Assembly (NCBI GenBank): GCA_011947345.1
Contig: JAAVTG010000970.1
Location: 1 to 64,000, forward strand
Reading direction: 5' to 3'
Length of the DNA stretch: 64,000 bases
Origin: Phytophthora quininea
Taxonomy: Eukaryota > Oomycota > Peronosporomycetes > Peronosporales > Peronosporaceae
Under the pieces are notes generated by a model. It saw only the letters and a program-made list of their open reading frames with translations, did no database searches and was not told the DNA's origin. This document shows, piece after piece, positions 1 through 12,229 of the stretch. The stretch's first letter is position 1, and every line of letters begins with the position of its first letter. A program made the translations under genes and the position numbers.

Positions 1-128
1 TTGTTGCCCAGCGCCTTTGGTGGCCTGCACGTTCGGGGTCGCAGCTATTCACTCCGGCACACTCGGCTAAGTACGAGCTCGTAAAACGGCTTCAGTTTCC
101 GACGCACCACCCGTGAGCACCTTTTGCC

Positions 129-996
129 ATGTCGGAGCGAGCTGAGCGCCTCTCGGGGCTGCAGAACGGCGCCGTGGGCTCCATCGCCGGCATGATCGAA
201 GTGATGCTGCAGCAGCCGACCGTCGCCATCAAGAACGCCGTGCAGCAGGGCCGCCCGATCTCCTGGAACGTGCCGGCGCTGTATCGTGGTGTGGGGTTTC
301 GCTGGCCTCCATCGCGCCCGTGAGCGCTATCCAGTTCGCCGTCAACGGCCGCTTGCTGCGTGGTCTCGCAGCTCCAGGCGAGGCCCTCGGACCAGGTCAA
401 AGTGCTGTGTGGCACGCTGTCTGGAGTCGCGTCGGCCCCGCTCAGCGCGTCCGCAGAGCTCGTCATGACGCTGCAGCAGAACAACGGCAAGAGCTTCGGT
501 GCTACGGTCCAGGAGGTGGCCAAGCGGCACGGCGCCGTGCGGCTGCTGAGAGGCTTCACGGCCACGGCAGTGCGCGACGCAGTGTGGTGCGCTGGATACC
601 TCGCACTGGGGCCCGTATTCACGCGCGAGATGCACCACTTGAGCCCTGCGACGTTCGGCGACATCGACTCGACCACCAAGTCGCAGAAAGCGTCGGCGTC
701 CGTGGCTGGCTGCGTGGCGGCGGGACTGCTCACGGTGGCGGCTACGCAGCCTGTGGACACGGTCAAGACCGTCATGCAGGGGAGGCCATGACGCTGCCTT
801 CGGGTCGCGCACCCAGCACGCTCGCTACTGCTGCTCGAATCTACCGCCAGGGAGGACTGGGCAGCTTCTACCGGGGATCCTGCCAAGAGGGTGTCGCCTT
901 GTCGGCGCCGTGTTCATCCTGGGCCAGTCGCGCATCTGGCTCGAGGAGGTCTTCGAGGAGCACGAGCTGCTCAAGCTGAGTACGGCTTCTGCCTAG
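129..996 (+). CDS. mitochondrial carrier family protein, copy 1 (frame-broken)
   Basis: Mitochondrial inner-membrane solute carrier of about 290 residues; the substrate cannot be assigned. The best evidence is the third repeat, which carries the carrier signature TQPVDTVKTVMQG. The second repeat has the weaker SAELVMTLQQ version and the first repeat only QQPTVAIKNAVQQ. The ATG at 129 is chosen because MSERAERLSGLQNG matches the start of the paralogue 1.7 kb downstream. The frame changes four times, near 289, 358, 781 and 875. Each break lies at a run of G or at a GCG/CGCG tract, and adding one base (or two at the GC run) restores similarity to copy 2 through to the TAG at 994-996. I infer an intact gene with assembly indels; a decaying pseudogene is the alternative. 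Copy 2 is in tandem on the same strand, so the pair is a local duplication. Confidence 0.75.
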
Positions 997-1785
997 AATT
1001 TTATAGACTCGGACGGAAGACGCCGCCAATATCAACATGAACGATTTCATCGGACCCGATTTCCCATCAACCGTCCGAACTGTCAAACCTGTTGGAATCA
1101 ACGGTGCCATTCCTTCACACCAGGCGTATTGTTTTCAACAACCGGCGTCAAGATGAGAAGTGTTTGTCCTGCCGGCCTCGATGTCAAGATTGATTGTCGA
1201 GCCTGTCCAAGCTTGGATTCACCAGTCGGTGGGCCACGGCCTGAGGAATTACCTAGTCTAAGTGGCTTTGATTAGTCGACTTACGAAGACGCGGCTCATT
1301 CAACCTCGTTTGCATCCGCCAGAACGCCCTGAGCTGTGAAACCCCACTAATCGTAGCTGGGGCTAACAGAAGCGACTACTCCCAGGAGATGGAAACTATG
1401 ACCAAGGCAAGTAAGTGATGGTTGCACATTTCTTTAGTTTCGTTGAGAAGCAAGTGCTGGCTATTGAAAAGCTATCCGTGAACATCGCGACCGCACGACA
1501 CTTCGTGACGGATTCGTGGTGCCTTTGCAAGTGAGGTGTGCCGGCGAGACCGTGATCCTTATCAAGGGCACCACCGTTTGCCACTTAGACATTGCAAGGC
1601 TTGGTCACGCTTTCGACAGTTCTTTTCCACTTGGATAAGGTAATTCCGCGTTAGCAAACGCTGACACCGCCGCCCTCGGGGTCGCGATTTGCTACATGGG
1701 CTCGGACAGCACCGTGCGCAAACTGGTTGCAGTGAGTGCACCCCGGTTCACTTCACCTTGGGCCTTGGACAGCGGAAGCTGCAGC
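997..1785. other. intergenic stretch between the two carrier genes
   Basis: No convincing open frame or repeat is visible. It should hold the 3' end of copy 1 and the promoter of copy 2. Confidence 0.4.
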
Positions 1786-2653
1786 ATGTCGGAGCGGGCA
1801 CAACGGTTGACGGCGCTGCAAAATGGGGCGGTGGGGTCCCTGGCCGGGATGATCGAGATGACCATCCAACAGCCCTGGGTCGCCGTCAAGAACGCTGTGC
1901 AGCAAGGTCGACCGATCCCTAAGTCCCCGTTGCGTTGTACCGAGGACTGGGCGTCTCGCTGTGCTCGATCGCCCCGTGAGTGCCCTTCGCTTCGCCATCA
2001 ACGGTCGATTGCTGCGCCTCGTGAGCGGGACCGACTCGGCGCCGTCGGCCCAAGTGAAGGTCGTGTGCAGCACATTGTCGGGGGCCACTGCAGCGGCGAT
2101 CACCGGGCCGGCCGAACTAGTCATGACGCTGCAGCAAAATAGCGGCAAGAGCTTCAGCGCGACTGTCAAGGAGGTGGTGCGGACTCATGGGGTGACACGA
2201 CTCATGCGGGGATACTCGGCGACCGCGATTCGCGACGCGGTGTGGTGTGCGGGGTACTTGGCTCTCGGTCCATTGTTCACGCGCGAAGTGCACCAATTGA
2301 GACCGCACACGTTCGGGGATGTCGACACTGCCACGGCGTCGCAGAAGGCCTCGGCATCTGTGGTCGGGAGTCTTGCTGCGGGACTGTTTGTTGTGCCGCT
2401 CACGCAGCCAGTGGATACGATCAAGACGGTGATGCAGGGCGAGGCGATGAAGTTGTCGTCAGGGCATCGGCCTGGTATTATCGCGACGGCTAGACGGATG
2501 CATCGCGAAGGCGGATTGCCACGGTTCTATCGTGGCATTGTTGCTCGTGGGAGTCGCTTGGTCGGTGCCGTGTTCATTCTGGGCCAAGCGCGTATGCGGC
2601 TAGAAGAACTTTTCGAGGAGCACGATTTGCTGAGGCTGCCCGAGACGTTTTGA
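1786..2653 (+). CDS. mitochondrial carrier family protein, copy 2
   Basis: Paralogue of the upstream gene and easier to read: after two early breaks (near 1928 in a CCCCG run and 1975 in GCCCCG) the frame is open to TGA at 2651-2653. The protein is about 290 residues with three carrier repeats. The second contains GPAELVMTLQQ; the third contains LTQPVDTIKTVMQGEAM followed by GLPRFYRGIVARGSRLVGAV, the usual helix-matrix-helix pattern. Start ATG 1786 gives MSERAQRLTALQNG, matching copy 1. The substrate is unknown. The two copies differ throughout, so the duplication is not recent. Confidence 0.8.
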
Positions 2654-2804
2654 CCGACGGAATCAACAAGGCGAAGTGAAATGAAAGAACACATACCAAG
2701 GGGCCAGTCGCATGAGCGGCTTATTCCTTGCTGCGAGATGTAAATGCGTTGCAACAAGGTTTGTTTAAATGTTATCCGCTCACGTGGTTTTTCATCGTCC
2801 CTGG

Positions 2805-5289
2805 TTAGGAGAGAGCGCAGTGGCAACCTGCCACTCGAATTAACTGCTGTGGTTCTTGTTCCAGCAGCGAGGTCTGGTGTGGCAGCGTGACCCGGATCTT
2901 CCCAGTGAGCACGCCAGCAGCTTTGCCGTGGAGGACAACCGGCACCTGGAACGGCATGAAGCGAGGTCGAGCAAGACAATACTTTCCCAAGGAAAGTGAC
3001 GCGACACCTAAACAAGTTCATCATGGCCAAACACAGTCAATATCGGCTCGCAATGTACGGCACAAGTTAACAGCACCTACCCATTAAATCGTCTTTTGAA
3101 GTGGCGTCGTAGTCCATGACTACCAACGTCAAGTGAACGCGCTTCACATCGCGCTCATGCTCACCCAACACGTGAAGCTTGGGCACTTGGTCGTCTCGCC
3201 ACCTTTTGAAATTAAACACGAGAGAGTTAGCACGAGGAAGTGACTCAACCAAGCAACAATGTCTACCTGGGTGTGCACGAGTTTGAAATAGTCGACGTGC
3301 TGGGATGGCTCCCAGACGCGTCTACTTGCACCGCATTACTCGGAGCCGAGTAGAATTTGATGTATGGGTCGCTCAGTCCTGCCAGGTCGAGTCCAAGCAG
3401 GTCGTTACCAGCGAGATCCGTGAATTCGACAACCGTGGGCTGGCTGCACCTGCCCACATTAATCGGCGGAGTTCGGCCCACTTGAAACGCGGCCGCAATC
3501 GGCTTGTGGTCGCTGGTTGCGATGGATTCAAAGCAAGAAAATCGCTGCAACTTGATACTGCCCCGCAAACCAGGCAGCGATTTGTACAAGATGCGATCGC
3601 AGTAAGAAGGCACACGCTCTAGCTGCACACACACGCAGTTAGGTCCCGAGTCCAAGCATGACGCGGAGGCAAAACGTACCAAGTACTCTTCAAGACTGTG
3701 CCGCACTCTCTTGAACGTTGGTGGAAATAGTGCTGGTGGAAGCTCCCACCCAGTCAGTGCCTTCTTGCTGTCAATCTGATGCTTTAGCTGGTCGTTCTCG
3801 TTCAAAAGTGTCCACTTCTTGGCACGCACAAGAGTCATGACCTCGGCACAATGTTTGTCGTGACTGCGATGCTGCGGCGTAGTGTAGTTCAAGTCCACGC
3901 GGTAGTTCAGGTCGCCGAACCAGAAACAATGGTCGAATTGGTGGTCGATCGACACGTTCTTTTGACAGAACTGAGAGCCAAGAATGGTAGCACACTACAA
4001 GACACAAAAACTCGTGAGTGTTACAGCACTGGAGTAGAAGCAAAAGGAAAGACGCACATCACTGTTGCGTTTGTCAAGGAACTTTTGGTCCTGGTGAGCA
4101 GCTAAGTGGCAGCTCGCGAAACACAACGACGTGTTTTCAACGACACATTTGAAAAGCAAGCCACCCTACAACAGATGTAGGTTAGACGCAAAACTCGATC
4201 ACCAAGGAACACCACCCCATACCTTATTTCCAATAACGCTTCCCAGCCCAGTCGGGATGGCGAGCTTCTCAACGTCTGTGACGTTGTTGCGCTCGTGGAC
4301 GTAAACAAAGAGCCGCATCTCCATGAGTTCAACCTTCCCAACCAGCGCGTAGCACTCGCCAAGGTGGAAGTAGATTTGCCTGTTGAAGGGATAATCCAGC
4401 CCGTCTGCCTTTGTTTCGCGCAAATTGTTGCTGAGCTGTCGTACCATTCGAGTCATCTTGCGCATACCTTTTTGGTCCGCGAGCGCTTCACAATTACCTC
4501 GGAGGATTTACTGGCACCGATTGCACCATTCGTAGCTGTTTCTGATGTCGAGCTGCTAGTGGGAGCACCAGAGCGACTAGTTCCGATTCCGTCGCTACTG
4601 GCATTATTACCTTCATCGGCATTTGACAAGCTCCTTTGGCTGTTGGCCCTCATGGAAGACGTCTTGCCCCCGTTTCATTGACCTTCGCCTCACCTTCATC
4701 ATCTTCTTCGTCATCGTCGTCGTCGCCTCCCTCTTCGATATAGGCCACATCAATATCAGCTGCAAGACGGACACCGCCTTCACTATCGTCGACCTCATCA
4801 TCATCATCGGCCTTGCCCGGACTTGAAGCTTGACCACTATTGTCTGGCTGCACCAAATTCTCCGATACTTTGCCGCTCTTATATGTGCTCTCTTGTAGTC
4901 CAATAGCAATGACGTCAAAGTCGCCGCCTTCTTCCGGGATCCAATCGTTCAGCAGCTTTGAATCCTTTGGTGGCATTGCATTGCCCACGTTCCAAGACAC
5001 AATCAACACTTTCAAGGGAGCACCATTAATTGTGCTAATGGACGCCATTCGAGAGACAGAGGGGATTGCAGAGGGCATCGACGAAGGGATGTTGAACGTT
5101 TGTCTTCGAGCTGGCGACTCATTCCCAACCTGAACGAACAAGTGGTAAGTATTCGCGGGGGTAACACGAACAAACTGATCGTACCTCGACTTGAACATCA
5201 TCGAGCTGCACGCGAGGAAACAGAGACTTCGATCTCACGGCAGCAGTCGAGGCCACATCGACAGCGGAAGCTTTGACACCCTCGTCCAT
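2805..5289 (-). CDS. inositol polyphosphate 5-phosphatase with C-terminal C2 domain
   Basis: Predicted to remove the 5-phosphate from phosphoinositides or inositol phosphates; the C2 domain would place it at membranes. Exons I can join: 5289-5185, 5129-4223, 4165-4058, 3994-3267, 3202-3081 and 3007-2805, giving about 724 residues. Introns are 54-73 bases with GT-AG ends; two show CTAAC. Catalytic-domain landmarks in order: VSWNVGNA, VIAIGLQE, TGLGSVIGNKGG, CHLAAH, WFGDLNYR, CDRILYKS and SDHKPI. A C2 domain follows (DPYIKFYS, later LVVMDYDATSKDDLMG). An acidic low-complexity insert of about 130 residues (Asp/Glu and Ser runs) sits inside the catalytic domain between VIAIGLQE and the GNK motif. 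Two frame breaks (near 4664 in a G run and 4465) look like missing bases. The boundary after SAPSNAVQ is the least certain. Confidence 0.85.
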
Positions 5290-5590
5290 GTTTCCCTGCG
5301 TTTTGCACTTTCACACAGACACAAGAAGACGCCTCGACAGCCTCCAAAAATATGTTCGAAACCAAAGCGTGTGCTCGGCGTATTCAAGCCCTACTGAGCT
5401 ACGGATGGAACAGCACCCTCGCTTCTTTTGTCGGGCTGTTCAGGCGCGAGTCGCTCTTTCTGGCTGACTCGAGTTTCTTTCTTGGAGTGCAGGGTCCTGA
5501 GTGTGTTGGACTGCTTGACGTCTCATCAGCATTTCCGAGAGCTGGTAAACGGGGAGGTGGTTCACTACACGCGGAGGAATGTGTTAGTTG
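5290..5590. other. intergenic stretch between phosphatase and kinesin
   Basis: Holds the promoter of the phosphatase and the 3' end of the kinesin, which run in the same direction. No other gene seen. Confidence 0.35.
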
Positions 5591-8500
5591 CTAGCACCAG
5601 CAAATATCGTAATAAAGGCCCCACCTCCCGACAGCGTTCCGATATTGGTCCTTTAAAAACGCCAAGTCCTCCAATGCACTTGTTAAGCTCTTCTCGAAGT
5701 GCGAACACTTGGCTTGAAGCTCGTCATACGTCGGTTTGGCTGTTCCCACGGAATTAATCAAAGGTTCGTCAGACAAAAGAGTCATCAGCGATAGCGGAGC
5801 ATTTTGCCAAACCTGCGTGTCCTTCGCCGAGTTGCGCCGCAATGACGGGGTTCTTTGTCGAAATCTTGTCCTTGGGGGATCCATGATGTACGGATTCACG
5901 AACACTTGGAACTCGAGGCGTGCAGTTTGCAGATACTCGATGAACTGGTCCGTGACGCAGTCCACATGATGGATGAACTCGTAGTTGAACACTGGACTCC
6001 GCGTATTTTGCTCCACGCTTTCGGTAGTGAAAAGTTCACCGAGGAATTCATATTGGCAATACGCCAAGTCGGTGATGATGGGGAGCCCAGTGGCACCAAC
6101 AATGCGGATCTTGAACGTCCAGGGCTTACCGAGGAGGTCATTTGGACTCTCGACGTCCATTAAGTCGTCCTCGTTGTGTTTCTCTTGGTCTGGGGATGAC
6201 AAAGGAGTCCAAATCACCTGAAGTTTGCCGATCGTGTTGAACGGAGGAACTGCCAGCTTGATACTGAGCTGAGACTCGTCCAGTTCCGTCTCCAAGTTGT
6301 AGATCAAGTATTCAAGGAACGTGGTGGCGCTGCCAACGTGGAAGGAATTGTCGAAGAGTAGTGTGATGGGGTCGTGGCCAGCAGGAGACTCGTACTCTCG
6401 ATCGTTCATGATGGCGTTGCGCAGGAAAGCCACTTCATCTTTCAGCAACGCGTGTGCTTTCACAAACTCGAACACATCTAGGAAGATTGTTTCGTCGGTG
6501 GCATTGTTGTGCACTTTCACCTTGACTTTGGGGATTCCAGTCATTCCATTGCCCTCTTTGTCCTCCATGGAGGAGCTTTGTAAAGCAGTCTCAAAGCTCA
6601 GAACATCGCGGTTCAAGAACTTGACGATCTGTGTCAGCTCTGCAATTTTCGGTAAGACTTCTCGGAGTTCCTGGTCGTTGACTTGGCGAGCAAGAAGCTC
6701 ACGCTGCTTCTCTGCAGCGAGTCGCGCTTCCTCTTCAGCTTGCGCTGCTGCAGCCGCCGCAGCCGCTGCTGCAGCTTCGGCCGCAGCAGTTTTAGCCGCA
6801 TCATCAGCACTAGCAGCGGCCGCGGCGGCTGCCGCTGCAGCAGCTACAGCAGCCTCTCGTTCCTGTCGTTCTTTCTCCCACCTCGCCTTCTCTTCCTCAA
6901 ACTTCTTCATCTGCTCCTGCAGCTCATTCATCGCAGAATTATCCACCGTTTGCAAGGCCTCCTTGTACTCCGCAGCAGCTGAATCCGCTGTGGGTGGCTC
7001 GGCATCAGGCTCACGACCCGGGTAGACGAAGAGCATGAGCTCATTGCCAAGCACGATACGGTCGTACGGCGCGAGTTGCAGGCGTTCGTTCTTCTCAAGT
7101 TTCTTGCCGTTACGCATGACATCTCCAGCTCCAGCACACAGGAAAATTTCGCTCCCGTCATTCTCAAACGAGCAATGTCCACTCACAATACTCAACGATA
7201 TCGGTTGGATATCTCCCTGCGGACCAACTGTCAGTTGGGGCTTGTCCAAGAGGAACATAAATCGCTTTGATCGGTACGCATCCACATCCAAGTTGATCAG
7301 ATACGGCGACGTTGTGTCGGCCTCGAAATGGTACAGGTGAATACCGCGCTTCCCATACTCCTCGCGCTGCCGCTGCATGATTTCGTCCTGGGCGCTTATG
7401 CCGCCACCAGGACCTCCACTCCCTCCAGTCAATACATTTTCCAGCTCCTTTTGTTTCTGGTTAAGTAACTCGCTCAACTGCGCAACTTGTGCATTAGCAG
7501 CATCACTTGGGGCTTCTTCATTGTCAGCATCATCTGACGTAGCAGCCTCTGCACTTCCAGCAGCACTGCGAATTTTAGCAATACGTTCGTTCTCTTCCTT
7601 TAGCTGGTTCACCAACGCCTTCATCTGCTCCAGTTCAGCCATGAGCTTCCGTTCGGCTGGACTCGCTGCTGTCGAGGCCTTCTTCGGCTGGAGTTTGATC
7701 ACAGACGCATTCTTTGCAAAACCGAGAGTGGAGAATGTGTAGCCGTGGAATTTGACTTCTGGGCGAATGGCACAGAAGAGATACGTTCTCGCCTGCAGCA
7801 TCGTATCCTTGAGGTACTTGCACAAGAAGTACGAGTTGCAGCCTGGAATGGACATACCCGGCTTGAGTTTGTTGGCCTTGACGGCCTCGGCCATCTTCAT
7901 GAAAAACTGCGCCATCTCTGTCAGCGACAGGTTGATCTTCTTGCCTTGGTCCTGCAACTCCTTGGACTTGGACGCGTCTGGATGAGGTCCCACGTACTTG
8001 TGCTCGATTTCGCCATTCTCAAACACGACCTTCTTGTAGTCGGCGTAGACGATGTCACCGGCAGGCTCTGTACCTGCGAGATCGCACACGTAAACGCGAC
8101 CTCTCTGCTTCATGCCCTCACGTTCGGGGTCTGGTTTCTCCACTTCGAGCGTCATGATGCAATGCCCTCGGGTGGACTGGTGGTTGAACTGGGTCGGGGC
8201 AATCGCTTTCTTGGCGTTCGCTGCCATGAAGGTCCTGCGCAAGTCGTTCCAGTCCTTCAGCACCACCGATTGACACCACTCGATGTCCATAAATCCGTCC
8301 GGGTCCTTGCGCATTCCAGACTTGTATTGCTGTTCCTGAGCGACGGGCGACATGAGGTCACGCACCGTGTCGACGACATTCTGGAAGTACTTCATGGAGA
8401 TCTTCCAACCGTCCTGCTTCTCCTTGAACAGTTCGTACGCTAGTCTCGGAAAAATGCCCCACTGAGCAATAGCAAACTTAGTTGTCAGCACACAATTCCA

Positions 8501-8999
8501 AGTCGTACACTGGTAAAGTTGGTTCCTACCAGAGCGTGGGGATCTTCGTGCTTAAACCACGCTTCAGGAATATCGACAGCATCCGGCTAAGAGAGCAACG
8601 ACGGTGTTAGTTGTAGTTTGATGACGCATTACAACACCATTGCCGACCCACCCCAAACACGGTGAAGGTCTTCCCGGACCCAGAGAGCCCGTAGGCAAAC
8701 AGCACGACAGCGTTGCCACCGAGCAGGTCGGACTTGATCTTGAGCCCGACGCTTTCGTAGGCCATTTGCTGGTTGACGAGCGTCATGTTGTCCGCTGGCA
8801 GTGGGTCGCCTTGAATGTGTCGCTGGTAGCCGTAGGCGCTCCACCACGCGTAGCTGAAGGGAAACCTTGTGGTGGAGTAGGTCGAGTTGATGAGCTCCAC
8901 GTCGCCTTCCTCCTCGCCGTTCTGCGTCAGCACGACGCCCAGCTTGTCATCGCACGTGAACGGCCGGCAGCGGACCGAGACCTTGATGCTGACGCTCAT
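5591..8999 (-). CDS. kinesin-like motor with FHA domain (kinesin-3-like)
   Basis: Microtubule motor of about 1,090 residues. Exons: 8999-8652, 8586-8530 and one long exon 8461-5591; the two introns are 65 and 68 bases and the first shows CTAAC. Motor motifs: P-loop GLSGSGKTF (about residues 105-113), a switch-I-like NHQSTRGH where most kinesins have NxxSSRSH, and switch II DLAGTEP where most have DLAGSE. A forkhead-associated domain follows at about residues 525-615 (LSIVSGHCSFENDG, then DRIVLGNELMLF), as in kinesin-3 proteins. Next is a charged coiled coil with two poly-alanine blocks (about 665-735). The C-terminal third has no domain I recognise. ATG 8999 starts directly before SIKVSVRCRPF, the usual first beta strand. 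No frame breaks. Confidence 0.9.
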
Positions 9000-9075
9000 G
9001 ACTGCAGATCCGACCTACGAAAAGTCGGTCGCTTCAAAAGGACACCTCGCCATTGATCGCAAATATCTCTGAGCG

Positions 9076-9261
9076 TCATGGTGATGGATCGCTAGCAAGC
9101 ACGCTTGCTCTAGAACCGACAAGTCCTTCCAGTTGCTCTTGGCAATGCTGTTGATACACGCGTAGACGCTCCTCCTTTCCCGTCGTAACGTAAACTGGCA
9201 GGGGTGCTACGGGCTGCATCTTAGCAATGTTCTCTTGGTTGTCGTCTAGCCTTCTGTTCAT
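9076..9261 (-). CDS. small ORF, unknown function
   Basis: Sixty-one codons from a true ATG to TGA in the gap between the divergent kinesin and aminotransferase genes. The product is charged and contains GKEERLRVYQQHCQEQLEG, a plausible amphipathic helix. I recognise no family. It could be a small gene, an upstream exon, or chance. Confidence 0.3.
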   Translation of the reverse strand: MNRRLDDNQENIAKMQPVAPLPVYVTTGKEERLRVYQQHCQEQLEGLVGSRASVLASDPSP

Positions 9262-9434
9262 CCAGCGCCGATCTCCATGACGCGTTGAGAGTCAAGTCCA
9301 GCTGTCCTCACTCCCGCGCAGCAAATCGGAGCAGCCATACAAAGGCGTCCATACCAGCTTCAACGTCCCGATCTTGCCCAAAGAGACTCACTCCGCTTTC
9401 TGCACCGTCGGAATCAAGTCTGTTCGCTGTCAAG

Positions 9435-10936
9435 ATGCTGCGTCCGCTGTCTCTGCGTGTCCGTCTCTCTTCATGGCGGCGCTGCATGGCCACCAGCACG
9501 CGCTCCTTCCCTGCCACGCCGTCGCCAGCCTTCCCGGACGAGTATCCGAGCGCTGCCATCGTCACGAGCCACGTGCCAGGCCCCAAGTCCAAGCAGCAGC
9601 TCGAGCGGCTGTCGGCGCTGCAGAACACTGGCGCCGTCAACTTCTTTGCCGACTACGCGGCCAGTCGCGGCAACTACCTGGTGGACGTGGACGGCAACCG
9701 CTTCTGGACGTCTACGGCCAGATCGCGTCGCTGCCGCTGGGCTACAACCACCCAAAGGTGCTGGAGGCCATGACCGACAAGCACAACCTGGCCATGCTGG
9801 CGCAGCGTCCGTGTCTGGGCGTGTTCCCTCCAGCTGACTGGGTCGACCGCATCGCGGACACACTGCTCAAGGTGGCCCCCAAAGGGCTGGAGGACGTCAA
9901 CACGCTCATGTGCGGCTCATGCTCCAACGAGAACGCCTACAAGGCGGTCTTCATGTGGTTCCAAACCAAGATGAGGGGTGGCCAACCGCCTTCGAAGGAG
10001 GATCTGGACAGCTGCATGGCGCACGAGCTGCCTGGGACGCCCAACCTGAGCATCTTGAGCTTCCAGGGAGGCTTCCACGGCAGATTGCTCGGGTGTCTGT
10101 CGACGACGCACTCCAAGGCTATCCACAAGGTGGACGTGCCGGCGTTCGACTGGCCTGTGGCTCCGTTCCCCAAGCTAAAGTACCCGCTGGAGGCTAATGA
10201 GGCTGCAAACCGAGCGGAGGAGAAACGGTGTCTGGAAGAGGTGGAGACGCTACTTGCACACAGCTCTAAAGTGACGGACCCGAAGGACTCGCGCATCGCT
10301 GGCATGATCGTGGAGCCGATCCAGGCGGAAGGCGGCGACAACCACGCAAGCCCGGCCTTCTTCCGCAAGCTGCGCGACTTGGCGGCGACGTACGGCGTGG
10401 GCTTCATTGTGGACGAGGTTCAAACCGGCGGAGGCAGCACGGGCAAGTTCTGGGCGTACGAGCACTGGGCGCTGGAGAACCCTCCGGACGTCGTGACGTT
10501 CAGCAAGAAGCTGCAGACCGGCGGCTTCTTCGCCAAGCACGAGTTCCGCCTTCGCGAGGGCTACCGCATCTTCAACACGTGGATGGGCGACCCGACCAAG
10601 ATGATCACGCTGCAGGCAGTGCTGGAGGCGGTGGAGAGCGACGCTCTGCTGGAGAACGTGGCCATCACGGGCGACTACCTCAAGGCAGGACTGCTCGAGA
10701 TCGCAGCCGAGTTCCCGGCGCTGGTGTCGAATGTGCGCGGCCAGGGCACGTGCCTGGCAATGGACTTCCCGACCGAGGCGGTGCGCAACGCGTTTGTCGA
10801 CCGGATGAAGGCGAACGGAGTCGCCTCGGGCGGCTGCGGCGTCAAGTCGGTGCGCTTCCGTCCGGCGCTCGTGTTCCAGCCCAGACACGCGGCCGAGTAC
10901 TTGGACAAGATGCGCGCCGTGTGCGAGACGCTGTAG
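9435..10936 (+). CDS. ABAT: 4-aminobutyrate aminotransferase, mitochondrial
   Basis: PLP enzyme moving the amino group of GABA to 2-oxoglutarate, giving succinic semialdehyde for the GABA shunt. About 500 residues, the family's usual length. The N-terminus (MLRPLSLRVRLSSWRRCMATSTRSF) is Arg/Ser-rich like a mitochondrial presequence. Family landmarks: LDVYGQIASLPLGYNHP, CGSCSNENAYKAVF, IVEPIQAEGGDNH, VDEVQTGGGSTGKFWAYEHW and FSKKLQTGGFF, where the lysine pair holds the Schiff-base lysine. One frame break near 9703, where CGCTTCTGGAC should be CGCTTCCTGGAC, is a single missing C. No intron is evident. A beta-alanine or related omega-amino-acid substrate is possible. Confidence 0.92.
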
Positions 10937-12229
10937 ATCGAGTGCTGTGTTCGTCACGTGTTGCTGTAGCCATGTCGAGTGGTTACACCGAAATGCTCGC
11001 CGATAAATCGCAAGACCAGTTCGACAGCAACTTACAGGAACATCCCAACCAAAAATGAACGAACGAATCCCTTTCCAGTTGATCAACAAGCCAGCAATGA
11101 ATGCAGCGACTTCTTGGAAGACGGTGCAGTCTGCAATTAACTGACCATCCAACCAGCTACTCTACAGATGAGTATCTTCCGAGTCGCTGTCCATATCGGC
11201 GTGGCTAGGAAGGTCGTCTAGCACCATCTGATGGCGAAGTTTCTTGCGACTGCGGTATGTCGCGTGTGCCAGGCGGTGCTTCTTCTTAATGCTGTTTCCG
11301 ATTGCAAGCATTGTGTTCTCTCGTTGCGCATAATCCTCTCCATAGACGTCACGCAACGCGTTGGTGTCGATGTGAGCGTTTGTCAAGCTAATGGAGATCT
11401 GAAACATGTAATCGTATAGGTCCTCGCCCCACCGATACTTTGTCTGCTACGTGTAGTAGTGTGGAGATCACCAGCCATGCCCAGCCAGCCGCAGTGGTGG
11501 CGACTGGATGGTCTCGTGCGCATCAAGTCGTAACGCGAGCCAGGATGACATGGTATCGTATCACGTGATGACCTCCGAGTAGATAACGACATTTGTGTTG
11601 ACACGACTGTCAACCACTCAACTCCGTGCTCGGGGCACGGAGTCCCCAAACGATAGACAAGCTCATTTAGCTCACTTGTCGACTAGCATTTAATAGACTA
11701 CCGGCCAACTTAGGGAGCTTCGCCGACTCCCCATCGTATCTTCATACCTACACTACGATACGCCAAAGCCCGCACATCCGCTCAAAAATGTCTTCAACAA
11801 GAACTCGGTCACTAGAGATGTTTTCGTTGCGACGTTGCTGTAGTGGCTGGTTCTACCAAGCCTTGACCACTGCATCGGGCCGCACAGAACGTGAGGCCGA
11901 GCTGGCAAAGAAGTTAGAGGACGAGTGACCTTCAGTAGTGAGCTCAGCACACCTACAACGTGATCAACACTTTAGAAGTTACGTCAAGACATGCAAGCAA
12001 AACTACTCAGGTTACAGGAAGCGCCAGCTTCCTATCGTGTGTTCCAAGTTATCGAGACCCACTACCGTTGCACAGCCACAGGAAAATGCGACCCATTCGT
12101 CGGGTAAATGCAGCGCAGGTGTTCGGCTAAACCTTGATACCCTTTATCAGCCAGCATAGCCCACTCACCGGGATACGTCGCAGCAAGAAGACCTTCGTCT
12201 GGGATCTGGAGGTCTGCCTCCGTCTTGAT

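Noticed and set aside
320..979. Plus-strand ORF of 219 codons overlapping carrier copy 1
   Set aside because: Begins with GTG and is a patchwork of correct and shifted frame; only short parts are real carrier sequence.
7745..8443. Plus-strand ORF of 232 codons inside the kinesin
   Set aside because: Shadow of the motor domain on the other strand.
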